Of a stretch of DNA of 64,000 nt, positions 48,392 to 60,882 are shown in pieces. The notes beneath the pieces are model-generated. The model worked only from the letters and a program-made list of their open reading frames with translations, did no database searches and was not told the DNA's origin. The stretch comes from Pelargonium x hortorum (taxonomy: Eukaryota > Streptophyta > Magnoliopsida > Geraniales > Geraniaceae), in assembly GCA_036897525.1 (NCBI GenBank), contig JAYMTJ010000049.1, positions 1 through 64,000 of the forward strand, written 5' to 3'. The position numbers and the translations under genes are program-made. Positions within the stretch are counted from its first letter, which is position 1, and the number at the start of each line of letters is the position of its first letter.

Positions 48392-48412
48392 ACTAATCTA
48401 ATCTAATCTAAT
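48392..48412. repeat. CTAAT pentanucleotide tandem repeat
   Basis: ACTAATCTAATCTAATCTAAT: about four units of a 5-bp repeat. Confidence 0.8.
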
Positions 48413-51400
48413 AAGGGCGCTTTGGTCTACTTGTTCTTGTAGGCTAGAATTCCAAGAATAATGAGCTTCTAATTAAAGAATCTGGAACTTACGCAGGGAT
48501 CTGCTTTAGAATACTTTTGAAAACAAGAGATATAGAGCAAACTATTATTAACGTTTCAAGCACCCACTAGACCTGTCTAATTGCTCGTGTTGAGGAACTT
48601 GTTTTAATCTTCTAAGTATAATGTCTCTGAAATGATACTAGTATCGAGTAATAAATAGGTGTAAACCTGGCAAGGGGTCTTTATATAAGAGTTTTGCTCC
48701 GTCTCCCTTACAAGAATTTCTGTAAAAGGACATAGAGTACTCTTTGCTTACATAAAGAAATTTTAAGTTACTTTTACTCAAAAAAACCGAATATAGTTCC
48801 GCAAATCACAGGAGAAGTCGGCTTATTAAAGTGTAAATCAATTAGGCTTTTACCTACAACGTATATAATGTCTTACCATTAAAAGTGGAAAGATTCCTGT
48901 AGTATTTCATGTAAAAATGAAAGATATGCCTCATTTCGGAAATCCAGGGGCTTTTACGTCTGCTTGTTGGCTAGCATTTCCTATTTCTAAAATTTGCAAC
49001 CCGGACCTGGTACTTTATCTATGTTTTTTTCAAAGGCGTACTCATACGAGAAACGTTTTTTACTGGTGCCTATTGATCCTTGTCCCACAGTGTCTTTGAG
49101 TCTTAGGTCGTTTATTAGTGATGAGAGAAGTTATTGGTTTAGTTCTGGGTATATTGATATTGAAAACTCCAAGTTCGGCGATCAAATTCTAGAGTATCCT
49201 TAACATTTTTCTGGGACAAATCGCAGCCTCTGTTTATTAAAATTGTTATGTTATAAAACCTTAGCTCTTGATTTTACGGACTTCATTTTAGGACTTACTT
49301 TCCTAGTAGGGTTTTGTATAATCAGCTTTTTCTGCAGTTTATTTCTCTGTAACTTATAAGGAAGTTCGTGTTAGAATACTCATTCGTAATTTAGACGAAG
49401 AGCGGGCCCTAAAGAACTAAAGAAAAAAACTAAGGAATGAATTCAATTTCTTAGGTAGCCTTTAGGGGTTCACTAGAGATAAGGGTTTGGGAAGGCAGGA
49501 ACCCTAGAATTAATTTCAATTCTTTAATCGATTTGGGTGTAATAAGTAATAATTAGGGGTCAACTTTCTAAAGAAAGAAATAAAATAGGGCACTCTTTTA
49601 TATTATAATGGATTCTCCTAAACAAATTGACTTATACCTGAGCTTGACAAACTAAGAAGACTCTGAATTCTAAAAATTCCAACTATACTGATCGAGGGCG
49701 CCTTTTGTTTCCTATAATCATTGACCATATCTATACAAAGGACACCCGTAAATCTCAACTAGAAAAGGCTACGACTTTATCTTCTAAGTCAGAATAAAAA
49801 ACGACAGGGCTTCCTCGTACCGGACCGGACTTTTTTAAGAGAGAATTTTAGGTTACTATACCAAATAAGTAATCAATCACATCTGTTTCTCATAACTAAA
49901 AAAATCTAAGTTACTAACTATTTTGAATCCATAAACAAAAAACTTTTAGATACCGATTGTGTATATTTCTAAGGTTTATTTCAATTTTTTATATACCTTG
50001 TTTAGAGTGGATAGGGCACTCGCCCCCTAGAAAGCACTTTTCTGAATCCCGGATTCATGCTTAAAAGTAATCAATACAGACAGATTTCTCGTTTATTTGA
50101 ACCTAGCTAAACTGGTTTAGTCATGTAACCCTCCTTAGTATTTTAAGGCACATAAACCTGGGATCTCCTTAAATGAAATCTACCACAACAAAACCCGTAC
50201 ACTTGTATTTTACTAAGGGTTAACTGCAGAAATTTGAGTGAGTAAGAGTTCCATACGTTATAAAGGATAGTGAATAGGGGTTTTGAAAGCACTCTTTTTT
50301 TCTAGAATTTAGGACTCAACCCCGGATTACCAAGAAATTCTATTTAGACAGAATAAAGAGTAAACTTTTTAGATTTTCTGCTTGCATTTTGTTATATAAA
50401 AAGACTCCTTATTTGTGAAATTATTTATGTAATAACTTCTCCTTTCCTTCAACCAATTTATGATAACTTCCTTATTTATACCAGAGGTACTAAAAAACAA
50501 CCAAAGGGCGGGGCGCTGGACTTTACCTGGAGCAATCTTCTTTTCAAGGATTAGGGTGTAGATAGTGAGGTCTAAAAGGAGACTTAGAGGGTGCTGTAAA
50601 AAGGGGTCACACGCTTTTTATGTTTGTTATTTAAGACCTGTCCTAGTCATTTTTTTATTCTTAGCTTAGGGTGTTTCGTTAGAATCCGTAAGTTACACGT
50701 ATAGTATAGGAGAACCCCTAATTTCAGTACGGAATGCCCTTTAGTTTATATAATCTAAGGTAATAGTGAAAGTAGGAAAAGGGTAGAAACAGATAAAGAA
50801 CGCTTGAGGTTTATAGTCATTTTTTCTTTCTTCCCCGGATCTAAAGGGTATAAAAGAGCTGAAGCTTTCCATTTCCAGTCAATCAAGTTCTAAGTTAAGC
50901 TTGCTAGAACTCTTCATCAGTTTTGATGCTTACGCTCGCCAGTAAGGAAATAAAGTAAGAGGCTTAGCAGGCACTGTACTTAGTTCAAAATCTCCGTACT
51001 CTACTCTAAAGGCTTTTCGCTTGCGTAGTATAAATAAAGTTTTAGTATATCCCTACAACGGGTTTTCCAAGGGATCCTTACCTTAAGGGTAAAAGGGAAC
51101 TCTTTTTCACTTCACTAATGAAGTAAAAAAAAAACTAAAGGATCTAGAATAACAGCTTTTATCCTAATTTCAGGACTTCTCTATAAGCTAAAGCTCCCTA
51201 TATTTGTATTTGTGGATTAAAAAGTTTTCAACTTCAAACAAATAAGATATATCTTAATTATCAGTACTATACTTACTTTGTATACTTTAACTGTTTTGTT
51301 TCCTATTTGTATTCAAAAGCAATAACTAAGGAAGTCTCTACTATCTTTCTTTTATGAAGACCGAAACTATAAAATTTAACTATAGTTATTCTTAGTAGTA

Positions 51401-51480
51401 AGTTGTTGAATGATACCCTAGTGAATAAAATGCAGGTAGATTCAAAAAACAGGAACTTAACTTGCAAAACCCATCTATTG
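48413..51480. other. gene-free DNA with one overlapping-frame patch
   Basis: No gene recognised. At 48917-49203 two open frames overlap. One runs from ATG at 48917 for 60 codons (MKDMPHFGNPGAFTSACWL...). The other runs from TTG at 48994 for 69 codons (...PGPGTLSMFFSKAYS...YWFSSGYIDI...). The patch has balanced composition and both frames look protein-like, but neither matches a protein family I know. It may be a decayed gene with a shifted frame, or chance. The rest is AT-rich spacer. Confidence 0.35.
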
Positions 51481-51700
51481 CTTATTCACACCTTGCTTCT
51501 TCTTTTGGTCTATACTACCTTTCCCTTTGAATAGAAATTACCGGGACTTATAGTATTGTACCCGTCTGATTCTTGCTGCCTGTACTTATTCGAGCTATTT
51601 TCTTATCACAGCGATATCCGTACTCTTATTCATACCTAAACTCGGTATTAGTATCCACTTAAGAGCTGTACCCATACTCCGTAATCTTGTTACTCTTCTT
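51481..51700 (-). repeat. degenerate minisatellite, copy H (inverted)
   Basis: Read on the minus strand, this contains GGTATGAATAAGAGTACGG, GGGTACAGCTCTTAAG, GAATAAGTACAGGCAGC and AGGTGTGAATAAG. The last is identical to 19864-19876 of copy A, and GGTACAGCTC-TAAG parallels GGTACAGCTCATAAG. It is the only clearly minus-strand copy in the window. The inverted orientation shows that the family has been moved or inverted, not just expanded in place. Confidence 0.5.
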
Positions 51701-54700
51701 ATTGTAACTAGGAGTAGTTAGAAATTAGTTATACTAAGAGTACTTTTTAGTTTTTTATATTAGATAGTACAGGGATAACCTATAACCAACAACAAGAGAA
51801 GCAGACTTTAACTCTCCACTTCTTTACGCAAATGAATGCAGGACAGGCCTTGCAAGAAATGCCTTATCAAGACCCTTTTTGTCTTAATCTTATGAACGAT
51901 ACCTTTCTCTTTATTTATAGACTCTTAGGCTTTGCTCCTCTAAAAAAAGAATCTCGAAAGTAGTAGTAAGTGGATATAGTGCTATCATACGTAAATAAAG
52001 TGTTTATTAGTCGACATCAGAGAGCTTAAGATAACGAAAGAGAGAGACTCCTGTGGTGTGGGCAGGTATCTAATATTAAACACTAGTTTCAATTGAAAGA
52101 CCCTGATAGTAGAGGCAGTAATCTAAGTACTATTGAATTTTAATCAAATTTAGGCTTCATTTCCGCATTTTTGTTTCAGTTTTCCCTTTATCTCTTACTA
52201 ATTAAGGAAAGGTTGTACATAAAAAGGGGTCACGTAATTTTAAAGTAACATCTTGCTTTTTGTTTATAGGTTTTCTTGTTTAAAGTAGAGGAGGGGATTA
52301 CAAAAGCGATTGTTGATAAGAAAGGTAAAAGCCGTATGTCAGTACTGTTATAGGTTTACTTATCCTTAAAATGAGATTTTTGGAGGAGTTATGGATTCGC
52401 GGCGGGTCTCTTTAAGGGTGGCCCCAAGTTCCCCTTAATTAGGATAAGGCTTGTCAAGGAGTATACTATTAGTTAGCTATTGCACTCTTAGATTGGATTC
52501 ATTTTATCAAGTCAAGAATTTTGGTTTTTAATTTCTAATAATTTATAAATAATAAGTCTAGACCTAACCAGTGACTTAATAGCTCTGGGAAAAAGACTTA
52601 AGAAAATTTCTGTATTAAATACTAAAGAAACAACTACCACCCAAGAATGACCTGGTTCCTTAGGTGTTCCCAACAGAGAGTTCTCTAAATCCGGATAAAA
52701 GAATGCTTTAATAAATAAAGAAGGATTTTCTGGTAATTACGGAAGTCCGTAGGGGATACTACTAAACACGTATACTAAAGACCTAGTGAGGTCTCTTGAC
52801 TTGAACTCTTTTAGTTAGATGTTTTATAACACTTTAAAAAGATTTCAATCTTAAGCTGCTGAGTCTTTTTCTAGTAATATCAGGATCTTAAGGCTAATCT
52901 ATCCTAAAAAATTCCTCGATCGAGGGGCTCCTTTTCCGGTGTTAGCTATAAATGTGTTTTAGAAATCTTGGATTTCTTTATGCTTCTAAAGGGTCTTTTT
53001 GTATTTGATTTGTTTTTATTAGGCAAGCAGGAGCAGTACCGAGAAGTACTCTTACTTAAGGGAACTTGTAAGGAAATAGAGGATTCTTTTGTAGCTAGTG
53101 TCTTCTATTTTCTATTAGAATAGTTTGTATTTGAGATTTTTTTCTATTCTTTACTTAATGAGTTATGGAATAGAGTCCTAGGTATAGTATAATAGTTTTA
53201 TCAGTCTAAATAAGGATAAGACCTCTTCTTTCTGTTTTATCACTATGGAGGGAGGAACCCTAGTAAGGTAGGGATTCGGTCTTTCTCCTTATCGACTGTA
53301 GTGTAACGGGGATTCTATTGTATTAAAGTAGAATAGTACATACTTTATAACACAAACTTGACTTACTTCTTTTTCTTTCTTATTTGTTTTTCTTATATTC
53401 TTTATATTCGGTATTTTTTTATTAGCAAGAAGAGTACAGGGAATAGAAAGCAGGAGCGGGAGAATTTGGGGATCTTCTAAATAGACTAACCTGGGATGTT
53501 TATAGTGTTGCAGCTTCTTACTTATTAACTATTAGCATATTCTTCATTTTAAATAAAGTAGAAATTAGTCTTTTATTCTTATTTGTATTGGAGGTATAGT
53601 AAGATAAGGGAGCTCTTGTGCTATGGGTTTCTCAAACAAAAAGGAGCCCTGAGCCTTATAAGTAGAATGTAAGAGTCCTTTTAACGACTGGCACGCAGTC
53701 AAGAGGGTGTATTTTATATAATTTATTGAGCAAGTATAGATACGTTAGAATCCCCAGCATCTTCTTACTTGGCTTGCTTCTTCTTTTTATTAGCAATAGA
53801 GGAAGGACTTGGGGTTATACCTATCTAATAGACTAATAGAGGCTTTAATTAGGTCTCGTAGGGAAAAAAACACCTTAAAAGGTACTCTGGATAGTAACAT
53901 ATTATTTGTTTCTGCTTGTATTCCCGGTTTCTTTATCGGAAAGTCTTAGCTTTAAGAGTTTCCTAGGGGAGTTTATTAGGCTTAAGGTAGTTTTTAGAGT
54001 CTAGTTCTGCTTCACGTACTACTGGGATTTCTAACTCGAGAACTGGTTACTTTCTTATCGACCCCTTCTGTTTCTTCTGGATCTAGCTAACTAACATAGG
54101 GTTGAATCTCTATAAATTAGAATATAAGAATTGGGAAATTCTAGATAATGCATAACCGCAGTCAAAACCAGTGGTAAATAGTTTAATAGGAGGGGCCTGT
54201 GAAAGACCTCGACTGTAAATAATAGATATTCTAGAGTGTGCGGGGAGTTAATAGGATTCCTTTTCATTTTGATTCCTGGTTTTATAGGTTGAGGCTTGGG
54301 GTTTTCCTTAATGCTTTGCCTTTCTCTTCTTGGGGTTGCCTATAAGGAGTAGAAGTGTCATTATAACTTACTCCACTTCATTCATAGATTCGTGGGGTGT
54401 CAACTGACAATGGAGTACCAATTTATTAGCCCTTTTGGTATTTGGGAGTAGTGTAGAGCCCTCCCTTTCGTTAGTTAGCTTTGATAGGTTTTGGATACTG
54501 GATATTCAGCGAGTTAAGGTTTTACGTGAAGTGAAGCTGTAGTTTCATTAGAGAGTTTTGTTTTGCGGTGCTTTCTATACTTTAGGGATTTGCTGGGATA
54601 ATTCTTTTATAGGCAGTCAATTTTTAAGCAAGGAAGGGGTAAGAAATAGCTTGAGTACGGGTGAAAAGACGGATCTCTTAAGTAACAAAGGGTAGTAATC

Positions 54701-55150
54701 AAAGTAAATAGTATCAATTCGTTTTTACTGGAAAGCAAGTAAGTAGATTTTCTAATCGGAAAGTTTTGTTGGGATTTGAACCTTTTTGAGTGACTTTATT
54801 CCGAATATTTCAGTGAGTTATAAATAAAGCGATGCTTGAGGTAAGACGCATAAGAAAGAGGGTCGTAGCTACCGGCGGATCCCGGGTAAATAAAAGGGAA
54901 AGTCTCTCAAGAAAAGTAAACCGAAGAAGATGTAGCAGATTTTCTAGAGGTTTCCGAGGATCTAAAATAAAAAGAAAGGTTAAGACTTTCTGAGTTTATG
55001 TCCTTTTTGAGTATATAGGTGAGTAGGTAAACAGGGCTGGTAGGGAGAAGATTTGACTCTTGAGAAAAGGGCAGTAAAATAAGTTTACGGGTTCTCGGCA
55101 GCGGACAATCCAAATTCTGTAAAGTGTTTGTGACGCTGTTCTCATTTATA
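51701..55150. other. gene-free type II, T/G-rich DNA with weak periodicity
   Basis: No supportable gene. TTTTTATTAG(G)CAA occurs at about 53015, 53415 and 53788, spaced about 375-400 bases. Each is preceded by a pyrimidine-rich run; the second and third are followed by CTTGGGG- and AATAGACTAA-like words. This suggests a very diverged tandem repeat of three units. The plus strand is rich in T and G from about 52.9 kb on. Confidence 0.4.
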
Positions 55151-55215
55151 GTTTGATTAGCTTTAGTCAGTCTTTTCGTTAGTAGCTGCTCTTAAGGACC
55201 TCCTTCCCGGTTATT
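55151..55215 (+). repeat. old direct duplication, copy 1
   Basis: GTTTGATTAGCTTTAG, CTTTTCGTTAGTAGCTGCTCTT and GGACCTCCTT occur in this order. The same order with scattered changes starts at 56451, exactly 1300 bases later, with about 13 extra bases before the CCTCCTT end. The word GTAGCTGCTCTT is found again at about 55418. Confidence 0.65.
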
Positions 55216-56450
55216 AAGAGTGAATCTCTATTCTATAATAAGAAATTCTAAAAAACATAGTAAAAAGCGGTGGTAATCAGGCAAAAAAAAGACCTTCATT
55301 GGTACCTAAATTGGCAATAAAGTACTAGGTATAAGTTTTGGGATTTTTTGGATTTATATGTAAACGGGTTTTCCAGCTTTACCATGGGGAGATTCTTTGA
55401 TTCACTGCCATTAAGTAAGTAGCTGCTCTTGCCCCTTTGCTTCTAGGGTTCCTATTTTCTTTCGTACAAGAAAGAGCTTTAGGGGAGCTTTAAAACGTAT
55501 GAAAATGGACGCAAAAGTCTCGGATAGAGTGTTGGCGCAGGCTAGCCCTTAATTTAATTGAGATAGAATTTCGGTGGTTATATAACAGGGGGCAGTATAG
55601 TGACGGGTTTGTCAGTCAGTAATCATTTTTGGGGTATAAGTGTTGACTCTGTGATTAAGAAGTTTCCAAGTAAGTAAGTTTTAGAAAGCAATTCAATAGT
55701 CAATATTGTTTGATTTCATTTCTCTTTCTTAACTTTTCTGTAAATGAAAGTCAGTAGTTGCTATGTCTTTCGTTGCAAGTGGACAGTTTACCTCTTTTAT
55801 AAAGGGAGATGTCAAGATTGGCTCCTTCTTTCTTTGCTCTAGTTTGTTTCTTGGGTTGCTAGGAGAGGGAGTTATTCCTATACTTAACTTATAAGGTTTC
55901 TACACCTTCCCCATTGATAAACAAATAAGACAAGGAAGATCAAACAATTGAGTAAAAGAAAGGAGAGGTTTTCTTGTTGAATTGAACCTAATTAATATGT
56001 GGAGAGAGTTGAATTTACTAGATTCAAGGTTCATTTAATAGAGTTCGGCAGTAGTTATAGAGTCCTAGAAAGAAAAAGAAAGGGCAGCTAGGAAAACTAA
56101 GGTTATGATGACTCAGATTCAAGAAAAGTCACATCTCAAAGAGTGAGTTTCAACTTGCGTTCAGTTGGTTTATCTCGGTTCTGGTTGCAACAAGACAAGG
56201 GGTATAGTTTAGAAAAGTAAAGAGTTCAAACGAAAAGAAGGGCATATAAACTGGATATCTGGTGCCAGAAAGAAAAACAATTTAAGTTTCTGGGGGTTTC
56301 CTTAGTGTATTGGGATAGCCTCCACTTGACAATTGTTTTTGCATTTACTGACCCAGTTCAATTAAAAAGGAGCTACTTCTCTATAAAAGAAAGCCGGTCA
56401 TTTCAATTCAAATAAACAAAGTCAAAACCGTAGATTTGGATGAATCCTCA

Positions 56451-56517
56451 GTTTGATTAGCTGTAGAAAGCCTTTTCGTTATTAGTTGTTCTCTTTCTTA
56501 TTATTACGGGCCTCCTT
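56451..56517 (+). repeat. old direct duplication, copy 2
   Basis: GTTTGATTAGCTGTAG, CTTTTCGTTATTAGTTGTTCT and GGGCCTCCTT parallel copy 1 at 55151. A second matched pair (AACGTATGAAAATGGACG near 55495, and AACGCAATAAAAAGGACG near 56589) has a different offset. The duplicated region has therefore had indels since, or several small duplications occurred. Confidence 0.65.
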
Positions 56518-57304
56518 GTTTCATTGTTTTCTTATTTGCTTTTCTAGTTACTCTTGGTTTGGGATAATTTGGACAGGAAAGTCATTCGAAACGCAATAAA
56601 AAGGACGTAAAAGAGGCGCCTAAACTAAGATATTCTAGGCATAAGAATTAGCAAGATTTGATCTGTAACGCTTTATGGGCTTATGCTGGGAAGTCTTTTC
56701 TTGAATGAAGTGGCTGCTCTTATAGATTTTGAGTTTCTGGATAGTCAGAGAGTCAAGGAGTGTGTGAAGTTAAGCAGGTTTGACAGTAGCTAGCGGGGAG
56801 AGTCTTTTAACCTTTAATAAAATATAGAAAGGGAGGGATTAAAAAAGAAAAGAGATAGAATAAAGCTCTAGGAATTCAGGTTTCCACTAAAAGAGAACTG
56901 AGTCTAGGGATTAGGAATCGGAGTAAATGGTAGACATTCGTTTTTACAATAGAAAGTTTTTCGTTTTGAGTCTTATAAAGACTCTGAGATTCCATTCTAG
57001 GAGTCTATTAGAGTTTTCCTTCCGTTGTTTTATGAGTTAGATAGAATTTCTTTTTAATGTAAAAGAGTCTTTTTCTGTTTAGGCTAAAGAGGGGAGTTTG
57101 CCTGTTTTCAAGTTTCCAATCAGGTTTTTAGTGAGGATTTGTTGCTAGTTAAAAGTAAGAATTCCATTAATATTAATTCAGTAAGGGTCAGCTTCCTGAG
57201 AGTCTTAAAGTCTTGGTTAGTAGTAATGCATATAGGATCTAACTAAATAGACTTCGGTTCTAAACAAGTCAAGGGATTCTTTTCTTTTATAAAGGTTTCT
57301 TCTA

Positions 57305-57607
57305 GTGACTGCTAGTTTAAAGTACAATAAAGAGGGAATCCTATCCGTTTTTTTACAAAGAAGCAAAACCCTGGTGTATAGTACAAGGGTACGAGACAGG
57401 TATACTATCATCATCAAGACTCATAAAAAAGTTAGATCCCATGAGAGTTCTAGTAAGATTTTAGCTAGGGCATTGGTAAGGCTAGCAAGACTCAGGCTAC
57501 AGAGGAGTGCAAATCCGAAGACTCAGAAGGGTATAGCTCTTCAGAAGATGCTGATAGAGAGTCGTTTAGCTCATAAGAGGATATGTGGTTTTATGCCTAC
57601 TGCCTAA
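57305..57607 (+). CDS. Lys/Arg-rich open frame over minisatellite copy D, doubtful
   Basis: A 100-codon frame runs from a TTG/CTG-type start to TAA. Its C-terminal two thirds is very basic and Ala/Leu-rich (KILARALVRLARLRLQRS, then KTQKGIALQKMLIESRLAHK). The DNA at about 57461-57590 is a copy of the minisatellite family: GGTATAGCTCTTCAGAAG and TTTAGCTCATAAGAGGATATG. A stop-free run of 300 bp is long for this AT-rich window. The amphipathic basic sequence could pass for a ribosomal-protein-like or intron-protein fragment, but I recognise none, and repeat structure explains the open frame equally well. Confidence 0.2.
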   Translation: MTASLKYNKEGILSVFLQRSKTLVYSTRVRDRYTIIIKTHKKVRSHESSSKILARALVRLARLRLQRSANPKTQKGIALQKMLIESRLAHKRICGFMPTA

Positions 57608-58253
57608 AAAAGTTATGATACAGAAAAGGGTATGAAAAAAGGTATAAGTAGGAGGTATTTTAAACTCAAGATTTTCTACTATCAAGTTAAAGAAAATTCC
57701 CAGTAGGGTTTAGTAAGAGAAGGCTACCGACAGAAGGGTAAGACTAACCTATACCTATAGAAAGAGCATGGTATAAAATTTATGCTTAGAGATCCGTTTC
57801 CAGCTAGGACTGAAATGAAAGCTTCGTAAGTAGTTTCGCACATAGGAATTCTTTCTTCCTCAGTGAGTTTAGGTAACAACTTCTTACTTTCTTGTTGACT
57901 TTCTTCTAGTTTCTTGCTTTGTTGTTTCTTACTCTTTATTCGATAAAAACCCGAGCTTATTCTCTCTCTTATCTGTTTTTCTATAGAGTCTCTTTTCCTT
58001 TAGATTGTTGACCAACTTAATTTCCTGGCTATTGGTTACTCTTTGTGTTCTTGCTCTCGATTTGGGATTTTTGGTTTAGGAGTTAGTTCCTTTAATAAAT
58101 GTATTTAGATTTAGTTAGCTAACTTCTAAAAATGCTCTTAAAATGAAAAAGCAAAGGTTAAAGTAAACTCTTCCCTTTTTCCTTTCAAACTGGGCCTCCT
58201 TCAAAATATACACAAAGGAACTGGAACTCTCCAGACAAACTTATTAAATGAAA
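57608..58253. other. gene-free type II to type I transition
   Basis: No supportable gene. GGTATGAAAAAAGGTATAAGTAGGAGGTA just after 57630 continues the minisatellite character. From 57.9 kb the strand is pyrimidine-rich. This stretch lies directly 3' of the tRNA-Pro gene, which is transcribed towards it. Confidence 0.45.
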
Positions 58254-58333
58254 TCAAAGTGACAGACAGGATTCAAACCTACAGCTTTCTGTACCCAAAA
58301 CAGATGCGCTAACCAGACTGCGCTACACCTTCG
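58254..58333 (-). tRNA. trnP: tRNA-Pro(UGG) with short insertions
   Basis: The minus strand matches land-plant mitochondrial tRNA-Pro. The D-arm is GCGCAGTCTGGTTAGCGC, and the anticodon arm is TCTGT / TTTGGGT / ACAGA with anticodon UGG. The T-arm is GTAGG / TTTGAAT / CCTGT and the discriminator is A. Two insertions are visible. The 5' acceptor reads CGAAGGTG, one G more than the seven-base stem. Between T-stem and 3' acceptor CACTTTG there are four extra bases, a tandem duplication of CTGT. Without these the acceptor pairs normally (CGAAGTG with CACTTTG, one wobble). Total length is 80 nt rather than about 75. The four bases at the T-stem/acceptor junction should disturb RNase Z and coaxial stacking, so it may be a recent pseudogene. 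Confidence 0.75.
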
Positions 58334-60636
58334 TAATGTTTCTTTTCTTGCTTGTTTGCTCAGAAGTCCAACTCTGCATGATTTATAACTATTTATATAA
58401 ATTTTTAACTAAAGTGGAAACTCAGAATCTCTCGTACTTTTCAACAAGGAGTCTTATATTAGTGTCAGATAAAGAAAAATTTTCTCTAGCAAACCCTCTC
58501 ATAATCCAAGTCTTTATTCTCCCCAAGAGAGCCTATACTTTTTTCTAGGTTTTCGAGGCTATCATTTAATAAATGGATGAAATCACGCACGCAGAATAGA
58601 ACTCTTCGGCTATTTTTCCAAACCTGATATTTGGTACAAGACATTGTTGAGTTTGTTAGATCATTCTTTAGGCCTTTATTGTACAATAAAAGCTAAGGAA
58701 ACTAAGACTATCGAACCTCGCTACATTATGAAGGTAAACAAAAGTACCTTTATCAGAAAGAGCTTTGAGCCTTTTTATCAAAATTAAGACGAGTCTATCA
58801 CTTCTATCTTCAAACGTGGGCCGCCTTAGTGCCGGATAATCTCCTGAATAAAGGGTTTCAACTTGATTTTTTCTTCCCGGCCGTACCTTTTACTAATCTA
58901 ATTGCAATCTTGTTTCTTTTTAAAATAGCCCTAGAATCTATAGGTTCTGACATATCATGCCATTTTTTTTTCTAGCGTCTCTTTGCTAATTTGTTGCAGT
59001 TGGAATCTCCGCTCGTTCAAAGTTACATAGAAATCCCAGGGGCGGGTGTCTACTTCTTAACTCTTATCTTCTATATAAATTTTTATAGAAAGAAGGTAAA
59101 ATAGCATTACCCTCACTATTCTTGCTTGGAAGAGCTCGCTGATATCAGAAAAACGTGTAGTCCCTTTTAAGGTAATTTGACTTATAAATAATAAAGGGGA
59201 ATTCTATATTTATTTGGAGGAGTGCAGGTTTAAGAAAAAGTAAGCAAAAAAAGGAATACAAAAAGGTTGTCCTATGAAGGGAAACTCCGCCCGAATTGAC
59301 TCTCATTTTACTTAGTTGCTACGGGGGAATCCTAAGTTTTAAAAAAGAAAGACACGAGTTGTTAAAGGGTATCCTTCCCTACTAGAATTTTAAAGCTTTG
59401 TTTATCCTCCAAGCAGAAAGGCTTGCAACAGTATACCTCTTTCTTTTGTACTAATAATGAAATATTGGATTCTAATACACCCCAAAAGTGTTGACTGAAG
59501 GTTTCCTAATCCATTTTTTTGGTTGTAAATAGGCGTAGTAATATAGTCCTGATTCCAAATAAAGGGTTAGCTAAGTTTGTAATAGTAAGGAGCAAGCTAG
59601 CCCAACGAGTCTTTTGGTATTCCTTTTTTTTACTTGACTTTCTCTCAACCGGTCAAAATGAAGACAAAACAGAAATCATTAACTAAGAAAGAAACGGCAA
59701 TTCAATAATTTTTTTTTCTTAAAAGGAGACTGCTTTTCCTAAGTAATATCCTACTAAACCTAGTAAGCATATAGATAATAAAAGAAAAGGAATTCTTAAA
59801 AAACCCTACTAATACTATAAATAGAACGAGATTTTGGTATTAAAATTATCCTTATGTTGAATTCTGGATTAAGATCAGAGAAGATTAATGAAATTACATT
59901 TGAACCTTGCAAAAGATAGCTTTCTATTTTATAATATACTTATACAAATTCGAGGAGAGTCGAGATTGGGCAAATTTAGAGCCGCGGATACTTGTATCTA
60001 ACTAGCCTAGGGAAGGTTTTAATTAACTCAAAGTACTCTAATAAAACCAGAAATGAAATAGGACGGCTATTTATTATAGAAATTGAGAAGGAGCCTTAAC
60101 ACCACGATCTTTTTATTATAAGGTTTTTATAACTACTGAAAAGTAAAGTCTTCCTTATAAAATAAACCAGGAAACTTTGTAGCTCTTCGGACTTAGTTAA
60201 ATGAAATTAGTTGAGCCTAACGTAAGGGGTTTTTCTCTTATCATTGAGTTTGTATTATAGGGATAGCTACGTTAAGTACAGGACCTTACCTCCCCTTATA
60301 CTGCAGTATTCCAATCTGGGCTGACTAACTAATTATGAACTTTACAGCTGGTTGTTATTTCTTTCCCGAATCTCTAATATTTTATTTTAGAAAGTTTTAT
60401 TGAACTCTATACACTTACCCTGAGTATAAACTTAAAGAAAATTCCCTTGCATCTGCATCAACAAGAAAGCGCTACCTTTATTGATAATTCATTTTTCTGG
60501 ATAGCACAATCCGCGAGTAAGGATACAGGGCAAGGTGTCCACTAAGCCCGAAGGTTATAAAATTGATTCTTTTCAAATAAAGACTATATAAGTCTTTTCA
60601 ATTTAAGTAGAACTCTTAATTAAAGTTTGACATACT
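58334..60636. other. gene-free type I DNA upstream of tRNA-Pro
   Basis: No supportable gene. AT-rich spacer with GC-rich clusters. Two open frames of 70 and 66 codons overlap on opposite strands at 58336-58686 without recognisable content. A promoter for tRNA-Pro would lie within the first few hundred bases, but I cannot identify one. Confidence 0.45.
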
Positions 60637-60882
60637 TTGTGCAACTCTTCAGCAGCATATGAGTCCCTTTTTGTTGAACCGTGTGAAATTGGCCCTATAC
60701 ACCCTGTTCTATTAATAAGTTTGTTCAGAAGCTCTTTTTGGGGAGTTTACTTGATTTTAAAGAAAGCCCGCTATACAACACCCTTAAAATCAAGATTTCT
60801 TTTGAAGTTTTATTCTTATCTTATCTTAGTAGCCGCGCTCAAAACCAAATTGATTGTCAATTGCAATAGATGGAATTCCTAA
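60637..60882 (+). CDS. unrecognised open frame, 81 codons, doubtful
   Basis: An open frame begins with TTG. The product has a hydrophobic stretch (HPVLLISLFRSSFWGVYLIL) and basic residues (KKARYTTPLKSRF). It overlaps the next open frame (from 60870) by 13 bases in another phase. No family is recognised. Its only support is position: this is one of few places where two sizeable frames follow each other on one strand, about 0.7 kb before tRNA-Gln. Confidence 0.15.
   Translation: MCNSSAAYESLFVEPCEIGPIHPVLLISLFRSSFWGVYLILKKARYTTPLKSRFLLKFYSYLILVAALKTKLIVNCNRWNS

Noticed and set aside
48917-49203. Overlapping open frames thought to be a frameshifted gene
   Set aside because: Compared from memory with cytochrome c maturation, cytochrome oxidase and ribosomal proteins without a match. 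Kept only as a note in the spacer entry.
57305-57607. Reading the basic 100-codon frame as a real ribosomal or intron protein
   Set aside because: The frame coincides with a minisatellite copy, whose unit structure already explains the lack of stops and the Lys/Arg-rich product. Listed only as doubtful.
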